Assembly: GCF_000585375.1 (NCBI RefSeq)
Contig: NZ_KK073874.1
Coordinates: forward strand, 4,681,251-4,745,250
DNA from: Cryptosporangium arvum DSM 44712
GTDB lineage: Bacteria > Actinomycetota > Actinomycetes > Mycobacteriales > Cryptosporangiaceae
Direction: 5' to 3'
Length of the DNA: 64,000 nucleotides
The translations under genes and the position numbers were made by a program. Below the pieces are notes generated by a model. That model saw nothing but the letters and a program-made list of their open reading frames with translations. It was not told where the DNA came from and searched no databases. Positions within the stretch are counted from its first letter, which is position 1. Each line of letters starts with the position of its first letter. Below, piece by piece: positions 32,971-42,120 of this stretch.

Positions 32971-33534
32971 CACGAACCAGCCCGCGGCGAGCACGACCAC
33001 GAGCGCCACGACGAACCACTGGTAGCGGCGCAGCGTCGCCTCGACCTCGGGGAGATGACCGCCGACCAGGTAACCGGCGGTCGTCCAGGTGCCGGCCCAC
33101 AGCGCGGCGCCGATCGCGTCGAACACGACGTAGCGCCGCCACGGCATGCCGGTGGCTCCGGCCACCAGGCCACCGAGCTGACGCATCCCGTCGACGAACC
33201 GGGCGATCGTCACGACCACCGACCCGCGCCGCGACAGGAACGCCTCCACCCGGTCGAGGCGCTGCTCGGTGAGGCGCACGTACCGGCCGAAGCGCAGGAT
33301 CAGCGGCCGGCCGCCCTTCCGGCCGATCCAGTAACCGATGTTGTCGCCGGTCACGGCGGCCGCGAACGCGACCAGGCCCACGCCGACGACGTTCAGCTTC
33401 CCGGTTCCCGCCAGCCCCGCGGCGAGCACGACCGCGGTCTGGCCGGGGGCCGGGATCGCGAAGCCCTCCACCGCCACCAGCACCGCCAGGCCCAGGTAGC
33501 CGTAGTCGCTGACCAGGGCGGTGATTGAGTCCAT
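32902..33534 (-). CDS. DedA/SNARE-associated family membrane protein
   Basis: A 210-residue DedA-family integral membrane protein with about five hydrophobic segments. The N-terminal GLAVLVAVEGFAIPAPGQT and the central VVVTIARFVDGMRQLGGLVAG segments carry the family's conserved charged and Pro/Gly residues. Bacterial DedA proteins are linked to lipid carrier recycling and envelope stress, with individual roles mostly unclear. The Arg-rich C-terminal tail extends across the end of the NmrA-like gene, a 69-bp convergent overlap. Confidence 0.85.
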   Translation of the reverse strand: MDSITALVSDYGYLGLAVLVAVEGFAIPAPGQTAVVLAAGLAGTGKLNVVGVGLVAFAAAVTGDNIGYWIGRKGGRPLILRFGRYVRLTEQRLDRVEAFLSRRGSVVVTIARFVDGMRQLGGLVAGATGMPWRRYVVFDAIGAALWAGTWTTAGYLVGGHLPEVEATLRRYQWFVVALVVVLAAGWFVLRRVRRRHALAGPRVERGERDS

Positions 33535-33569
33535 CGTCCCTCCCGCGGGAACGATAGCCGCCGCCGTGG

Positions 33570-35297
33570 TCAGGGCCGCGGGTGCACCGGGACGGTGTCG
33601 TCCCAGGGCTGGCGGGTCACCAGGTCCGCGACCCGCACGTAGCCCCGTTCGAACTCGCCGGTGGCCGCGTCGACCAGCCGGTACTCCTGCCGCTGCCGGT
33701 GGATCGGCTGCGCGTCGACGAGCACGACCCGGACCTCGCCGGGCGCGAAGCCGCACCGTTTCTGGAGCGCGGCGACGAGCTGTTCGTTGTGCAGGTGACC
33801 GTCGCCGAAGTTCCAGCCGACCGCGGTGCTGCACATGCGTTCGCCGTCGACCAGGACGTAGCCGGCTTCGTCCCGGTCGGCCAGCGCGCGGTGGGCGAGC
33901 GTGAACATCGCGCGCCCGTGCGAGTTGAACGAGCGGAACGCGTAGCCCATGTACAGGTACAGCTGCGCGGTCTCCGGGCTGCCGTAGTACCGCTCCAGCT
34001 GCGCCTGCGGCATGCTCGCGATCGAGACGACGTTGGCCTCGATCTTCGCCGACGCCGACGGCGTGACGCACCACAGCGTGGTGTCCCAGTTGCCGGCGTA
34101 GTACCGCATCCCGGGCAGGAACGAGACCTTCCGCGGCGCGAGGTTGCCCACCACCACGACGGCCGCGAGCACCGCGAACAGGAGCACCGGCAGCGGGGTG
34201 GTCAGGTCACCGGGCCCGACGCCGGGGTGGCCCAGGAACAGGGCGACGACGCCGAACATCATGAACACGTTCCACTCCAGCGGCACCCCCATCGGGATCG
34301 ACGACAGGATCGCGAGGTGGAAGCACAGCAGGACGACCGCCGCCGTGGTCTTCAGCGGACCGCCGGGGGCGAACAGCAGCACCAGCGGGACCAGTCCCTC
34401 GACCGCGGTGGCGACGTGCGCGAGGACCCGGGACGGCCGCCCGGGGCGCAGGTCGTCGGGGAAGTTCTCGAAGAACCGCCGCTTGATCCACTTCGGGCGC
34501 AGCACCGGGTTGTTGCTCATCATCGTCGAGATCACGAACGGGAAATGCTTGTTCAGCTTGGACGTCGCCGCGCCGAGCCAGATCGCGACGCAGACCAGCT
34601 GGGCGGCGACCACGAGGTCGACGCCCGACGCGGTGGCGAACAGCGTGGCGACGGTGAACGACCCGTACACCTCCCCGCGGGCGGCCAGGAACACCACCTT
34701 GTCGCGCAGCCCGAGCACGGCCAGCAGCCCGACGACGACCCAGACCTTCGCCGCCGGGATCACCCCGACCGACGAGCCGAGCTCCGGCATCGGGCCGGTG
34801 CCGTCCGAGGCCAGGGCGACGACCAGCGCCACCAGCAGCGCGGCGTAGAGCAGGACGTCACCGGCCGTCCGGGTGTCGCCCCGGGTCAGCGGTACCCGCC
34901 CCGGCCACGGGGGCAGCCGGATCGTGCCCGGCCGCAGCCAGTACAGGGCCGAGCCCATCGGCGGCACGAACCGGTTGTTGAGCGGACCGAACCCGCAGCC
35001 GAGGCCGACCACCTCGAACGCCAGGGTGTACAGCACGACCTTCTGGAAGACGATCGGCTCGGCGTACCAGCCGCCCACGTCGGTGAACCCGTCGATCCCG
35101 CCGGTGCCGACCGCGATCGACCAGCCACCGAGCACGTAGAGCAGGATCTTCGCGACGTAGAACAGGTGCAGGACGATCGGCGTCCCGAACCCGACCTCGG
35201 CCCAGTGCCGCGCCATCGGCCGGATCTTCTCCGACCGGGTGCCCCGGCTCCACTCCGCGAAATCGACGACCGGCGCGTCCTGCTTGAGAAACCCCAC
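33570..35297 (-). CDS. DUF3556 transmembrane protein
   Basis: A 575-residue membrane protein matching the actinobacterial DUF3556 family in length and landmarks. These include MARHWAEVGFGTP near the N-terminus, VPLTRGDTRTAGDVLLYAAL and PLEWNVFMMFG, with about ten hydrophobic stretches before a soluble C-terminal 170 residues. The function is unknown; the membrane core recalls HTTM/thiol-disulfide-type membrane proteins. The GTG at 35297 fits the family N-terminus (GFLKQDAP); the frame is open further to 35360. It is divergent from the tyrosine phosphatase gene. Confidence 0.75.
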   Translation of the reverse strand: MGFLKQDAPVVDFAEWSRGTRSEKIRPMARHWAEVGFGTPIVLHLFYVAKILLYVLGGWSIAVGTGGIDGFTDVGGWYAEPIVFQKVVLYTLAFEVVGLGCGFGPLNNRFVPPMGSALYWLRPGTIRLPPWPGRVPLTRGDTRTAGDVLLYAALLVALVVALASDGTGPMPELGSSVGVIPAAKVWVVVGLLAVLGLRDKVVFLAARGEVYGSFTVATLFATASGVDLVVAAQLVCVAIWLGAATSKLNKHFPFVISTMMSNNPVLRPKWIKRRFFENFPDDLRPGRPSRVLAHVATAVEGLVPLVLLFAPGGPLKTTAAVVLLCFHLAILSSIPMGVPLEWNVFMMFGVVALFLGHPGVGPGDLTTPLPVLLFAVLAAVVVVGNLAPRKVSFLPGMRYYAGNWDTTLWCVTPSASAKIEANVVSIASMPQAQLERYYGSPETAQLYLYMGYAFRSFNSHGRAMFTLAHRALADRDEAGYVLVDGERMCSTAVGWNFGDGHLHNEQLVAALQKRCGFAPGEVRVVLVDAQPIHRQRQEYRLVDAATGEFERGYVRVADLVTRQPWDDTVPVHPRP

Positions 35298-35380
35298 GGA
35301 CGTCTCCGATCGCCGAGGCCGCTGCCGAGCGATGATGAACCGTCCGAAGAGGACGCGCAAGCTGTTCTAGCCTGGAGACC

Positions 35381-36082
35381 ATGAGCCGGGAACTGTGGTG
35401 GGACGGGTGTGTCAACGTCCGTGACCTCGGTGGGCTGGGGCGCGTGCGACCCCGGGCGGTCGTCCGCATGGAGGCACCGACCACGCTGAGCCCCACCGGG
35501 TGGGCGGCGGCCTGGGACTACGGCATCCGGACGTTCGTCGACCTGCGCCACGCCGAGGAGTGCGACCCGGACGACGCTCCGCGCCCGCCGGGGATCACGA
35601 CCGTGCGGGTGCCGCTGGAGCCGATCGGCACGCCGTTCTACGAGCGCTGGGTGCCGATCGACAACCTGGCGTCGCCGCTCTACTACCCGGCGATGCTGGC
35701 CGAGCACCCGGAGCCGGTGATCGCGGCCGTCCGGGCGATCGCGACCGCCGCACCCGGCGGCGTCGTGATCCACTGCGCGGGCGGCAAGGACCGCACCGGG
35801 CTGGTGTCGCTGGTGCTGCTGACGCTGGCCGGCGCCACCCCGGAGGAGATCACGGCCGACTACCTGATCACGTTCGAGCGGATGGCCGAGCGCTACGCCG
35901 CGCTCGGCTACCCCGACGTGCTGGGAAAGGTCAGCCGGATCCTCGCCGAGCACGGCACCACGGTCGAGGCGTCGCTGGCGTCCACCGTCGCCGGGCTCCG
36001 GATGCCGGGCTTCCTGCGGGACAACGGCGTGACCGACGCCGAGCTCGCGGCGTTGCGCGCCCGGCTGCTCAGCGGAACGTGA
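35381..36082 (+). CDS. Tyrosine-protein phosphatase (PtpB/Iph-P type)
   Basis: A 233-residue cysteine-dependent phosphatase. The N-terminal NVRDLGGLGRVRP segment and the P-loop HCAGGKDRTGL, with Cys and Arg, are diagnostic for the bacterial family resembling MptpB, which acts on phosphotyrosine or phosphoinositides. The general acid Asp likely lies in the preceding loops. It is read away from the DUF3556 gene and its last 14 bp overlap the convergent VOC gene. Confidence 0.88.
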   Translation: MSRELWWDGCVNVRDLGGLGRVRPRAVVRMEAPTTLSPTGWAAAWDYGIRTFVDLRHAEECDPDDAPRPPGITTVRVPLEPIGTPFYERWVPIDNLASPLYYPAMLAEHPEPVIAAVRAIATAAPGGVVIHCAGGKDRTGLVSLVLLTLAGATPEEITADYLITFERMAERYAALGYPDVLGKVSRILAEHGTTVEASLASTVAGLRMPGFLRDNGVTDAELAALRARLLSGT

Positions 36083-36755
36083 AGCGGACGCCGTTGAGCT
36101 CGAGCGGCTCGGGCGCCGGGCCCGGCGCGCGGAGCTCGACGCCGGTCAGCATCGTCCGCGGCCCCTCGGCGAACCGGACGGTGCGGGTGCCCAGCCGCAA
36201 CACCCCGTCGACGGTTCCGGTGCCGAACACCGCGCCCCAGCGGCGGGCCTGAGCCGCCGGGTCGGGCGAGTGCAGCGTGACCCCGCGGATGTCGTCGATC
36301 ACCGGGTTCGGGGGCGCGACGACCGGGATGTCGTCCCAGAACCAGACCGACGGGTCGGCGATCTCGTCCAGCTCGACCAGCAGCCCCATGTCCCGCGGGT
36401 GCAGCTGCACGATCCGGTGGCCGTAGGCCTCCAGGTCGGCGGCCAGCCGCACGCCGTCGGCGAGCGCCCGGTCCACGTAGGGCTGCACCAGCGGCACCTG
36501 GATCGAGAGCGCGTACCCGCCGCCCCCGCCGCCCTTGCGCAGCCAGTTCGCGATCGACACGTCCGCACGCAGCGGCGCGACGACCTCCAGGTGGGCCTCG
36601 GACCCGACCCGGATCGTCTCGTCGGCCATCCCGATGTCGTCGAGCAGCGGGTCGGCGAACCCGGGCGCGAGGCCGAACGTCTCCCGGAGTTGCTTCCCGG
36701 TGACCGCGGCGTCCTCGGCGCCGAGCACGACCTGGCGCAGAATGGGGAAGGTCAT
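36069..36755 (-). CDS. VOC (glyoxalase/dioxygenase superfamily) protein
   Basis: A 228-residue protein with two vicinal-oxygen-chelate-like halves; the first begins ILRQVVLGAEDA and contains EAHLEVVAPL, and the second contains IRGVTLHSPDP. The family includes extradiol dioxygenases, glyoxalases and epimerases. Metal ligands cannot be named with confidence. The ATG overlaps the acyl-CoA ligase stop as ATGA, and it ends the leftward operon of the carotenoid-oxygenase cluster. A ring-opening or isomerase step on a CoA or free intermediate is possible. Confidence 0.65.
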   Translation of the reverse strand: MTFPILRQVVLGAEDAAVTGKQLRETFGLAPGFADPLLDDIGMADETIRVGSEAHLEVVAPLRADVSIANWLRKGGGGGGYALSIQVPLVQPYVDRALADGVRLAADLEAYGHRIVQLHPRDMGLLVELDEIADPSVWFWDDIPVVAPPNPVIDDIRGVTLHSPDPAAQARRWGAVFGTGTVDGVLRLGTRTVRFAEGPRTMLTGVELRAPGPAPEPLELNGVRFTFR

Positions 36756-38299
36756 GAGATCGCTCGCTCCTGTCCGGCCCAGTACGGTTCGCGCAGCTGC
36801 CGTTTGAGCAGCTTCCCGGACGGGTTGCGCGGAAGATCGGCCACGACCTCGACCGCGGTCGGGCACTTGTAGTGCGCCAGGTGGGCCCGGCAGTGCTCGA
36901 TCAGCGCGTCGGCGTCGAGAGCGGCCCCGGGGCGGGGCACCACGACCGCGAGCGGCGTCTCGCCCCACCGGTCGGACGGAACCCCGATCACCGCCACCTC
37001 GAGCACGTCGGGGTGCGCCATGATCGCGTTCTCGACCTCGGCCGGGTACACGTTCTCGCCGCCCGAGCTGATCATGTCCTTGATCCGGTCCTTGAGGAAC
37101 AGGTAGCCGTCCTCGTCGAGGTAGCCGGCGTCCCCGGTCCGGAACCAGCCGCCGGGCCAGTACGCCCCGGCCTCGCCGCGCTTCCAGTAGCCCGGGGTGA
37201 CCGCCGGGCCGCGGGTGACGACCTCGCCGGTGGTGCCGGGTGCGACCGGCGCCCCGGTCGCAGGGTCGGCCACGGCCACCTCGACGCCGGGCACGGCCCG
37301 TCCCGCCGAACGGAGCTTCGAAGCGGCCCCCACCACGTGGTCGTCGGCGCCCAGGATCGTCGTCACGCCGATCGTTTCGGTGAGCCCGTAGCTCTGGGCG
37401 AGCTTCGCCCCGAACACCCGCTGCGCGCCGACCATCACCGACTCGGAGATCGGCGAGCCGCCGTAGACGACCCACTCGACGCTCGAGTAGTCCGCCGCGG
37501 AGGCCTCGGGCGAGGAGAGGAACAGCTGCATCACGGTGGGCACCATGATCACGTGGGTGGCCCGGTGCCCGACGATCGACGCGATCAGCCCGGCCGGCGT
37601 GACCTCGGTGAACTGGACGATCCGGCCGCCGGCCGCGAGCGCGATGAGCGACCAGCCGCCGGCCGCGATGTGGTAGTACGGCGTCGGGACGAGGCTGACC
37701 GACGCCGACGAGACGTCGAACGCCGGGCCGAACGCGCCGACCGCCCAGAGGAACCCGGCGACCGTCGTCGTGACGCCTTTCGGGCGTCCGGTGGTGCCGG
37801 ACGAGTACATGATGCTGAACAGGTCGTCGCCGGTGGAGTCGCGGTGCGGGTCGTGCGGCGCGGCGGCGGCCAGGAAGTCCTCGTAGGAAGAGCCGAGCAC
37901 CAGCTGGAGCCCGTCGAACGAGGCCGGCACCAGGTGCTCCTCGACCAGCAGCGCGGCCGGGGTCACGTCGCCGAGGATCCACTCCACCTCGGGCGCGGCC
38001 AGCCGGAAGTTCATCGGCACGATCACCAGCCCGGCCTTGGCGGCGGCGAAGAACAGCTCCCAGTACTCGGTGGCGTTGCGGGCCAGGTACGCCACCCGGT
38101 CGCCGGGCTGCAGCCCGGCCCCGATCAGGCCGCGGGCCAGCGCGTTGGAGCGCCGGTCCAGCTCGCCGTGGGTGACGTTCCGGCCGTCCCCGACGACGGC
38201 GGGCGCGTCGGGGGTGCGCCGGGCGGTGGCGCGCAGCAGGTCGGCGAGGCTCGTGGCGTTCGCGACGGCGTCGGCGACGGGATTGGAGGGACTGCTCAT
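36752..38299 (-). CDS. AMP-dependent acyl-CoA synthetase/ligase
   Basis: A 515-residue ANL ligase with complete motifs: MYSSGTTGRPKGVTTT, SYGLTETIGV, WFRTGDAGYL, KDMISSGGENVYPAEVE and the catalytic NPSGKLLKRQL. An AAGGAGAGG ribosome site precedes the ATG. It lies downstream of the double-HxlR regulator and the carotenoid oxygenase in one leftward transcript. The natural role is CoA activation of an acid released after oxidative cleavage; the substrate is inferred from context only. Confidence 0.9.
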   Translation of the reverse strand: MSSPSNPVADAVANATSLADLLRATARRTPDAPAVVGDGRNVTHGELDRRSNALARGLIGAGLQPGDRVAYLARNATEYWELFFAAAKAGLVIVPMNFRLAAPEVEWILGDVTPAALLVEEHLVPASFDGLQLVLGSSYEDFLAAAAPHDPHRDSTGDDLFSIMYSSGTTGRPKGVTTTVAGFLWAVGAFGPAFDVSSASVSLVPTPYYHIAAGGWSLIALAAGGRIVQFTEVTPAGLIASIVGHRATHVIMVPTVMQLFLSSPEASAADYSSVEWVVYGGSPISESVMVGAQRVFGAKLAQSYGLTETIGVTTILGADDHVVGAASKLRSAGRAVPGVEVAVADPATGAPVAPGTTGEVVTRGPAVTPGYWKRGEAGAYWPGGWFRTGDAGYLDEDGYLFLKDRIKDMISSGGENVYPAEVENAIMAHPDVLEVAVIGVPSDRWGETPLAVVVPRPGAALDADALIEHCRAHLAHYKCPTAVEVVADLPRNPSGKLLKRQLREPYWAGQERAIS

Positions 38300-38321
38300 G
38301 CCTCTCCTTTGAAGCGTTGAG

Positions 38322-39251
38322 TCAAACGATCCGGACGTCACGGCGGTGGACGACGGCGCTGCACTGGTCGCACCGCAGCTGGGGGTCGAACTCGGCCCCG
38401 CAGGTCGTGTGGGTCTCCAGCAGCGCCGGGCCCTCGGGGGAGCGGAACCAGCGCTGGCTCCACTGCAGGGCGGTGGCCACGACCGGGAAGAACGCACGGC
38501 CCTTCTCGGTGAGGTGGTACTCGGCCCAGTCGGGCCGCTTGTCGTTCTGGGTCGCGAACAGCACGTCGATCGCGACGAACGCGCGGAGCCGGTCGGCGAC
38601 GAGCGTCGGCGGCGCGGACAGGGCCTTCTCGAAGTCGGTGAACCGGGTGATGCCCCGGAACGCGGCCCCGATCAGCGCCGACGCCCACCGGTTACCGAGG
38701 ATCGTCATCGTGTCGGGGAACAGGCCGGCGGCGCCGCTGATCTGCTCGGAATCCCAGCGCCGGCGGGTGGAGGCCTCCGGAACCGACCGGGCCCAGTTGC
38801 CCGAGGGGCCCCAGTCCGCGGCGATCTCGCGCGCGGCCGCGGGCTTGCCGCACGACGCGCAGGACAGGACCGGGGCGAACTCCCGCTCGCAGACGGTGTG
38901 CACCATCCGCGGGAGCTCGTGCCCCGGCACCCATTTCCGCTCCCAGTCCCAGATCGTGACCATGAACGGCCAGAGCGACCGGCTGCGCGGCGTCGTGAGG
39001 TACTCCGCGCGCAGCGGGTTGGACTGGTAGACGTTGCGCTCGAGCAGCCCCTCCCGGGTGAGGAGGTTGAGCCGGGCGGTGAGCACCGCGTTGCTGATCG
39101 GCATCGCGGCCTTGAACTGCCCGTAGCGGGTGACGCCGATCAGCGCCTGCTGGATCAGCAGCAAGGTCCACTCGTCACCGAGCAGGCCGAGCATCTTGCC
39201 GACGGCGTTGGGGCCGCCGGGCTCGAGTTCGGTGGGCTGCTCGTCGCTCAT
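38322..39251 (-). CDS. Tandem double-HxlR winged-helix regulator
   Basis: A 309-residue regulator with two HxlR-type winged-helix domains in one chain. The first begins GKMLGLLGDEWTLLLIQQAL; the second begins DTMTILGNRWASALIGAAF. Each is followed by a CxxC pair (SCASCGK and RCDQCSA) that could bind zinc or respond to redox. Ordinary HxlR proteins are about 110-150 residues and dimerise, so this may act as a pseudo-dimer. It lies within the leftward carotenoid-oxygenase operon, suggesting local control. Confidence 0.85.
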   Translation of the reverse strand: MSDEQPTELEPGGPNAVGKMLGLLGDEWTLLLIQQALIGVTRYGQFKAAMPISNAVLTARLNLLTREGLLERNVYQSNPLRAEYLTTPRSRSLWPFMVTIWDWERKWVPGHELPRMVHTVCEREFAPVLSCASCGKPAAAREIAADWGPSGNWARSVPEASTRRRWDSEQISGAAGLFPDTMTILGNRWASALIGAAFRGITRFTDFEKALSAPPTLVADRLRAFVAIDVLFATQNDKRPDWAEYHLTEKGRAFFPVVATALQWSQRWFRSPEGPALLETHTTCGAEFDPQLRCDQCSAVVHRRDVRIV

Positions 39252-39271
39252 TGTTCGTTCCTTTTGTGGGG

Positions 39272-40789
39272 TTACAGACCGACCGCCGACGCGGCGGTGT
39301 CTGCATCCTGCCAGCGACGCAGCTCGGAGCCGGCGGCCCACGTCGAGTGGGTGCCGCTGGAGATCCGCTCCGGCAGCTTGAGCTTGCAGACCGGCCCGTC
39401 GGCGATGCGCGCGGCGTCGAGCACCACGCAGTACGACGCGTCGGCGTTCATGTCGGTGGTCAGCGTGACCAGGTACCCGTCGTCCTCGCCGGTGCCGCCG
39501 ACGCGGGGCGCCATCGCGGTCTCGCTGCCGTAGACGCCGTCGCCGAACGACAGGTGCTCCTCGGCGCCGGTCTTCAGGTCGTGCCGGACCAGGCCGTCGA
39601 AGAGGAACCAGGACGGCTTGCCGGTGGCCGCCCAGACGTAGCGGTAGTCGCGCCCGGCGTGCTCACCGTTGATCATGCCGAACTCGGTGACCCGGTCCGA
39701 GCGCTGCTCCTCGGTGACCGCGCCGGTGACCAGGTTCAGCCGCCAGCGGTGCAGGCGGGACTGCATCCGGTCCAGGGCGAGGAAGCGGAACGCGCGCTGC
39801 CACTTGTCGCCCATGCCGTTGTCGGCCGGCTCCGGGTCGCCCTGGAAGAACCCGTCGAGGACGATCTCGTCGCCGTCCTCGTAGGCGTTCGTGAAGTGCA
39901 GGACGTAGGTCGACTCGGCCTCGAACCACTTGATCGCGTCGGGGCCACCCCGGCGCGGGATCACCGCGAACCGGGCCGGCATGTCCCGGTGCCAGCGCGG
40001 CGCGTGCACGCCCCGCTCCAGCGCCGCGGCGTCCCAGAACAGCGGGAGGTCGTTGAGGATCGCGTAGTTCTCGGTGAACGCCATGTCGTGCGGCAGGCGC
40101 GGGCCGGGCAGCGGCACGTCGACGTAGTGCACCAGCGCGTTGTCGGCGTCGACGACGCCGTAGTGCATGTACGGCGCCTCCTTGCTGTAGTTGAAGAACA
40201 GCAGCTCGCCGGTGCGGTCGTCGACCTTGGGGTGGGCCGAGACGCCCCACTCGAACGGGAACCGGCCGCCCCAGCTCTCCTTGCCGCGGGTGTCCCCGGT
40301 CCACGGGTCGACGCGGTACAGGTCTCCGCACTGGTAGAAGCTGGTCAGCGCCGTGCCGCGGTGCACGATGACGTCGGTGCTCGACGCGTCCTTCATGCGG
40401 CCGCGGGCGCCCCAGCCGTCGTCGCGGCGGGAGAGCGCCGGGTTCTCCGACACCCCGGCCCAGAGCGCCTCGCCGGCCTCGTTCTCGGCGAGCAGCCCGT
40501 CGGTGCGCACGAACCGGTTGCGGTAGAACGTCTTGCCGTCCCGGAAGCCGACGACGTGCACCATGCCGTCGCCGTCGAACGGGTGGTAGTTCTTCACCGA
40601 CGGGTGCACCGGGTTCTCGGTGTTGCGCAGGTAGACCCCGTCCAGGTCGGCCGGCACCTCGCCCTCGACGACCTCGAGGTCGTCGGCGCTCCACTCGGTG
40701 GTCTGCGGACGCCACGGGCCCGTGCGGTACGGGTGCTCGTCGTCCGCGGGAAGCGTGGACAACATGCGGCCCACGATTTCGACGCTCAT
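39272..40789 (-). CDS. Carotenoid cleavage / lignostilbene dioxygenase family protein
   Basis: A 505-residue non-haem iron oxygenase of the carotenoid-oxygenase (RPE65/CCD/LSD) family, which splits a C=C bond of carotenoids, apocarotenoids or stilbenes with O2. The seven-bladed propeller family's four iron-binding histidines are visible at about 186 (SAHPKVD), 234 (LPHDMAFTENY), 298 (VLHFTNAYEDGD) and 481 (GTHSTW). The N-terminus has the expected LDGVYLRNTENP. The ATG overlaps the stop of the SCP2-type thiolase gene. In an operon with a CoA ligase and thiolases, it probably starts a degradation pathway. Confidence 0.92.
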   Translation of the reverse strand: MSVEIVGRMLSTLPADDEHPYRTGPWRPQTTEWSADDLEVVEGEVPADLDGVYLRNTENPVHPSVKNYHPFDGDGMVHVVGFRDGKTFYRNRFVRTDGLLAENEAGEALWAGVSENPALSRRDDGWGARGRMKDASSTDVIVHRGTALTSFYQCGDLYRVDPWTGDTRGKESWGGRFPFEWGVSAHPKVDDRTGELLFFNYSKEAPYMHYGVVDADNALVHYVDVPLPGPRLPHDMAFTENYAILNDLPLFWDAAALERGVHAPRWHRDMPARFAVIPRRGGPDAIKWFEAESTYVLHFTNAYEDGDEIVLDGFFQGDPEPADNGMGDKWQRAFRFLALDRMQSRLHRWRLNLVTGAVTEEQRSDRVTEFGMINGEHAGRDYRYVWAATGKPSWFLFDGLVRHDLKTGAEEHLSFGDGVYGSETAMAPRVGGTGEDDGYLVTLTTDMNADASYCVVLDAARIADGPVCKLKLPERISSGTHSTWAAGSELRRWQDADTAASAVGL

Positions 40790-42012
40790 GCCATTTCTCC
40801 TGGGGCCGATCCGACGACGAGGCTCACGGTGGTGGCCGTGCTCCCGCCGAAATTCAGGGTGCCGAACGTCTTCGCGCCGTCGACCTGGTACTCGCCGGCG
40901 TTGCCGGACACCTGCTTGGTGGCGTCGAGCAGCATCCGTACGCCCGAGGCGCCCACCGGGTGACCGCCGCCGATCAGCCCGCCGCTGGGGTTGATCGGCA
41001 GGCGGCCGCCGATCGCGATGTCACCGTTCTCGACGGCTTTCCAGGACTCGCCGGGGCCGGTGAGCCCGATGTGGTCGATCGCGAGGTACTCGCTGGGGGT
41101 GAAACAGTCGTGGGTCTCGAGGCCGTCCAGGTCGTCGAGCGTGATCCGGGCCCGCCCGAACGCGTCGCCGACGGCCCGGCGCAGGTGGGGCAGGACGTAC
41201 GGGTCGTCGGCGGACCGGTCGAACTTCTGCTGCATCGGCAGGCCGACCGTGCGGTGTCCCCAGCCCAGGATGCGTGCCCAGGGCCGCAGGTGCGGATTGC
41301 GGCGCAGGTAGCCGTCGGTGACCAGGACGACGCCCGCACCGCCGTCGGTGATCTGGCTGCAGTCGAACCGGCGCACCCGGCCCTCGACCGGTGGGTTGGT
41401 CGTGTCGTCCGCGCTCAGCGGCGGAACGTCCCAGCCGCGGGTCTGCGCGTTCGGGTTGCGCCGCGCGTTGGCGAAGTTGAGCTCGGCGATCGCGCGCAGG
41501 TGCTGCTCGTCGAGGCCGTAGCGGCTCGCGTACTCGTCGGCGACCAGGCTGAACATGTGCGGCCACATGAACTTCACGCCCTCGCCCTCGTGACCGGTCC
41601 AGGCCGCGGTGCCCAGGTGCCGCGCGGCGGTGTCGCCGGGAACCGTCTTCTCCAGCTCGATGCCGACGACGAGCGCGGTGTCGTAGTTGCCGGCGCGCAG
41701 GTCGGCCATCGCGGCGAGCGCGGCGACGCTGCCCGAGGCGCAGGCGGCCTCGTGCCGGGAGGACGGGGTCTCCCAGAGGTCCTCGCGGACCGTGGCCGGC
41801 ATCGCGCCGAGGTGGCCCTGCGCGGCGAAGAGCTCGCCGAACGCGTTGGCCACGTGGACGACGCCGATCTGCTCGCCGGGGACGTCCGCGGCCTCGAGCG
41901 TGCCGTCGACGACCTCGCGGGTGAGGTCGGAGAGGTCGCCGCCCTCACGCGTGAGGTTACGGGCGAAGTCGCTCTGGTAACCGCCGAGAACCCAGATGTC
42001 GGTCGTGCTCAT
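40786..42012 (-). CDS. SCP2-type thiolase / acetyl-CoA acetyltransferase
   Basis: A 408-residue thiolase-fold enzyme. The nucleophilic Cys lies in HEAACASGSVA. The HDCF motif (ETHDCFTPSE), GGGHPVGASG and LNFGGSTATT mark the SCP2/SCP-x branch, which cleaves 3-ketoacyl-CoA of branched or steroid-like chains. Many such genes are paired with a DUF35 OB-fold partner; none is present here. It opens the leftward operon, 108 bp from the divergent thiolase at 42121, and its stop overlaps the carotenoid oxygenase ATG. Confidence 0.88.
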   Translation of the reverse strand: MSTTDIWVLGGYQSDFARNLTREGGDLSDLTREVVDGTLEAADVPGEQIGVVHVANAFGELFAAQGHLGAMPATVREDLWETPSSRHEAACASGSVAALAAMADLRAGNYDTALVVGIELEKTVPGDTAARHLGTAAWTGHEGEGVKFMWPHMFSLVADEYASRYGLDEQHLRAIAELNFANARRNPNAQTRGWDVPPLSADDTTNPPVEGRVRRFDCSQITDGGAGVVLVTDGYLRRNPHLRPWARILGWGHRTVGLPMQQKFDRSADDPYVLPHLRRAVGDAFGRARITLDDLDGLETHDCFTPSEYLAIDHIGLTGPGESWKAVENGDIAIGGRLPINPSGGLIGGGHPVGASGVRMLLDATKQVSGNAGEYQVDGAKTFGTLNFGGSTATTVSLVVGSAPGEMA

Positions 42013-42120
42013 TGGTCCGCTCCTTTGCGTCCGCTGCCGGCCTCTTGCATCTAAGCTACAACTAGCAGAGTATCTCCCGCTGTTGAAGCGTGAATTTTCC
42101 TCGGCGATGAGGAGACATCG
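42013..42120. promoter_or_regulatory. Divergent promoter region of the carotenoid-oxygenase/thiolase cluster
   Basis: This 108-bp gap separates the two divergent operons and contains a relatively A/T-rich core (about 42044-42085). TTGCAT at about 42044 and GAGTAT 17 bp later could be a weak rightward promoter; the CTACAACTAG segment inside the spacer is a possible operator half. A GGAG ribosome site precedes the right-hand ATG. Element assignments are tentative. Confidence 0.35.
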
